Both the position numbers and the translations under genes were made by a program. Below, one piece after another: positions 62,550 through 64,000 of a DNA stretch of 64,000 nt; within the stretch, counting starts at the first letter, position 1; each line of letters starts with the position of its first letter. The notes beneath the pieces are model-generated. The model was not told the DNA's origin. It searched no databases and worked only from the letters and a program-made list of their open reading frames with translations. The DNA is taken from the NCBI RefSeq assembly GCF_963675815.1, contig NZ_OY776574.1:2288001-2352000 (forward strand), given 5' to 3'. Origin of the DNA: an uncultured Desulfuromusa sp. GTDB taxonomy: Bacteria; Desulfobacterota; Desulfuromonadia; Desulfuromonadales; Geopsychrobacteraceae.

Positions 62550-64000
62550 ATGCCAATACAACAATATTTTGCCACGGCTGCTCTTGGTTTAGAGCCTTTG
62601 CTGGTCACTGAGCTGGAGAATCTTGGGGCGGTTGAAGTCAAGCAGGAACGCGCTGGGGTGAGGTTCTCCGGTGATCTTGAGATGGCCTACAAGGCCTGTC
62701 TCTGGTCCCGTCTGGCCAGCCGTATTCTTTTACCTCTTGCCCGTTTTGAAGCTCTGGACCCGGATCAGCTCTATAATGAAGTCCTGAAAATTGATTGGTC
62801 TGAGCATCTGTCGGAGACAAATACTCTGGCTGTCGATTGTACTCTGGTCAGTTCGAAAATCAACCATACCCGCTATGGGGCTTTGCGGGTCAAAGATGCG
62901 ATTGTTGATCAGTTTCGCTCTCGTTGTGGTGAACGTCCTTCCGTTTCGGTGGAACGCCCAGATGTGCGACTTAATTTGCATGTCTATAAAGATCAGGCAA
63001 CTCTAAGCCTTGATCTCTCCGGGGATAGTTTACATCGGCGTGGTTACCGGATTGACGGCGTCCATGCGCCGCTGAAAGAGAATCTGGCTGCGGCGATCCT
63101 GATTCGTGCAGGGTGGCCGGATATCTGTGCTGCTGGTGGCGGATTGGTTGACCCCTTATGTGGTTCGGGGACGCTCCCTCTTGAAGCAGGACTGATAGCA
63201 ACTGCTACCGCTCCGGGGCTGTTGCGAACCTACTTTGGTTTTTTCGGCTGGAAGCAACACGATGTCGCTCTCTGGGATACTTTAGTTGCGGCCGCGCGGC
63301 AACAACAGGCGCTTGGACTGGAAAAAAGGTTGGCCCCCATTGTTGGTTACGATAGTGATAATAGGGCGATCAAGGCTGCCTGGCAGCATGCTCAGAATGC
63401 AGGATTGGATAAAGTCATCCACTTTGAGAGAAGAACGTTGCGAGAATTTACGGCGCCGACTGGAATCTCCACGGGTTTGCTGGTTGCGAACCCTCCCTAT
63501 GGCGAACGCCTTGGCGTCGCCAGTGAATTGCCGGAATTTTATAATCTTCTCGGTGAAAAAATGGCAGGACAATGCCCCGGATGGAAAGCGGCAGTGATAA
63601 CTTCAAGTCCACAGCTCGGTCGCAGTATCGGGTTGCGGGCAGGGAAAATCAATGTTCTTTATAATGGTGCGTTGAAATGTCAGCTGTTACAGTTTCAGCT
63701 GGGTGATGACAATCATTGGCAATCTCTGGAGGAGGGGGCCGGAAAGGCGGTCAAGAAAACCCTTTCGCCTGGAGCTGAAATGTTTGCCAATCGATTGCGT
63801 AAAAACCTTAAGAAACTGAAAAAATGGGCGAATCGTGAAGGATTGGATTGTTATCGGCTTTACGATGCTGACCTTCCTGAATATGCCGTTGCTGTCGATC
63901 TTTATGGTGACGAAGTCCATTTGCAGGAGTACCGGGCCCCTAAAGACATTGATGAGGCCAAGACCGCAGAGCGTTTGCGTGACGTTCAGGATGCAGTTCC
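62550..64000 (+). CDS. rlmKL: 23S rRNA (guanine) methyltransferase RlmKL (partial)
   Basis: The first 483 codons are open to the window end. The N-terminal THUMP domain is followed by a Rossmann methyltransferase with VDPLCGSGTLPLE and the NPPYGERL motif. This is the RlmL half that makes m2G2445 in E. coli numbering. From about residue 405, the EMFANRLRKNLKKL segment begins the RlmK half, so the gene is a fusion of both enzymes. The ATG at 62550 lies after the repeat-like hairpin, and the ribosome site is weak. Confidence 0.9.
   Translation, partial: MPIQQYFATAALGLEPLLVTELENLGAVEVKQERAGVRFSGDLEMAYKACLWSRLASRILLPLARFEALDPDQLYNEVLKIDWSEHLSETNTLAVDCTLVSSKINHTRYGALRVKDAIVDQFRSRCGERPSVSVERPDVRLNLHVYKDQATLSLDLSGDSLHRRGYRIDGVHAPLKENLAAAILIRAGWPDICAAGGGLVDPLCGSGTLPLEAGLIATATAPGLLRTYFGFFGWKQHDVALWDTLVAAARQQQALGLEKRLAPIVGYDSDNRAIKAAWQHAQNAGLDKVIHFERRTLREFTAPTGISTGLLVANPPYGERLGVASELPEFYNLLGEKMAGQCPGWKAAVITSSPQLGRSIGLRAGKINVLYNGALKCQLLQFQLGDDNHWQSLEEGAGKAVKKTLSPGAEMFANRLRKNLKKLKKWANREGLDCYRLYDADLPEYAVAVDLYGDEVHLQEYRAPKDIDEAKTAERLRDVQDAV

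Noticed and set aside
1..64000. CRISPR arrays, insertion sequences or prophage genes
   Set aside because: No regularly spaced repeats, transposase, integrase or phage structural genes were seen in reading the window.

Overview
The window is a bacterial chromosome segment of moderate GC. It most resembles a deltaproteobacterium of the Desulfuromonadales type (Desulfuromonas, Pelobacter and Geobacter relatives). This is inferred from the gene families and order: beta, str, S10, spc and alpha operons fused into one run, followed by mgtE, recO, glyQS and ppdK, then HDOD, GGDEF/EAL and hybrid-kinase signalling genes and a small 2[4Fe-4S] ferredoxin. No rRNA gene is present to settle the species.

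Bases 1-28,240 form a near-continuous + strand run of translation and transcription genes: rplL, rpoBC, rpsL, rpsG, fusA, tuf, then rpsJ through rplO, secY, adk, map, rpmJ, rpsM, rpsK, rpsD, rpoA and rplQ, closed by a strong terminator. Four short genes are given from direct reading or start correction (rpmD, rpmJ, rpmC and, later, the ferredoxin). Ten genes of the run use GTG or TTG starts. tuf stands out from its neighbours by codon use.

Bases 28,300-36,360 hold mgtE, recO, glyQ, glyS and ppdK, with good promoters before recO and glyQ and a perfect hairpin terminator after ppdK. Bases 36,366-52,260 are a mixed region. It contains a HDOD histidine kinase with a REC-PAS-GGDEF-EAL partner, a FAH-family hydrolase with a DUF2520 protein, a radical SAM protein, acetate kinase, a ferredoxin, a zinc-ribbon DUF3426 protein with Hpt, a DUF1573 protein, a hotdog thioesterase with an amidohydrolase, and a PhnD-like binding protein overlapping a hybrid sensor kinase.

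Bases 52,265-56,653 are visibly AT-richer. They carry a compact three-gene cassette with overlapping ends: an inositol-monophosphatase-fold protein lacking one metal-ligand aspartate, a Nudix-like protein with a degenerate box, and a 674-residue protein I do not recognise. The cassette lies against the 3' end of a tRNA-Pro(UGG) gene, a classic insertion point, although no integrase is visible. This is the best candidate for an undescribed system.

The right end has a P2-type cation ATPase split by a frameshift in its actuator domain, an intact M16C (PreP-like) metalloprotease, and the first 483 codons of a fused rlmKL-type 23S rRNA methyltransferase that runs off the window.
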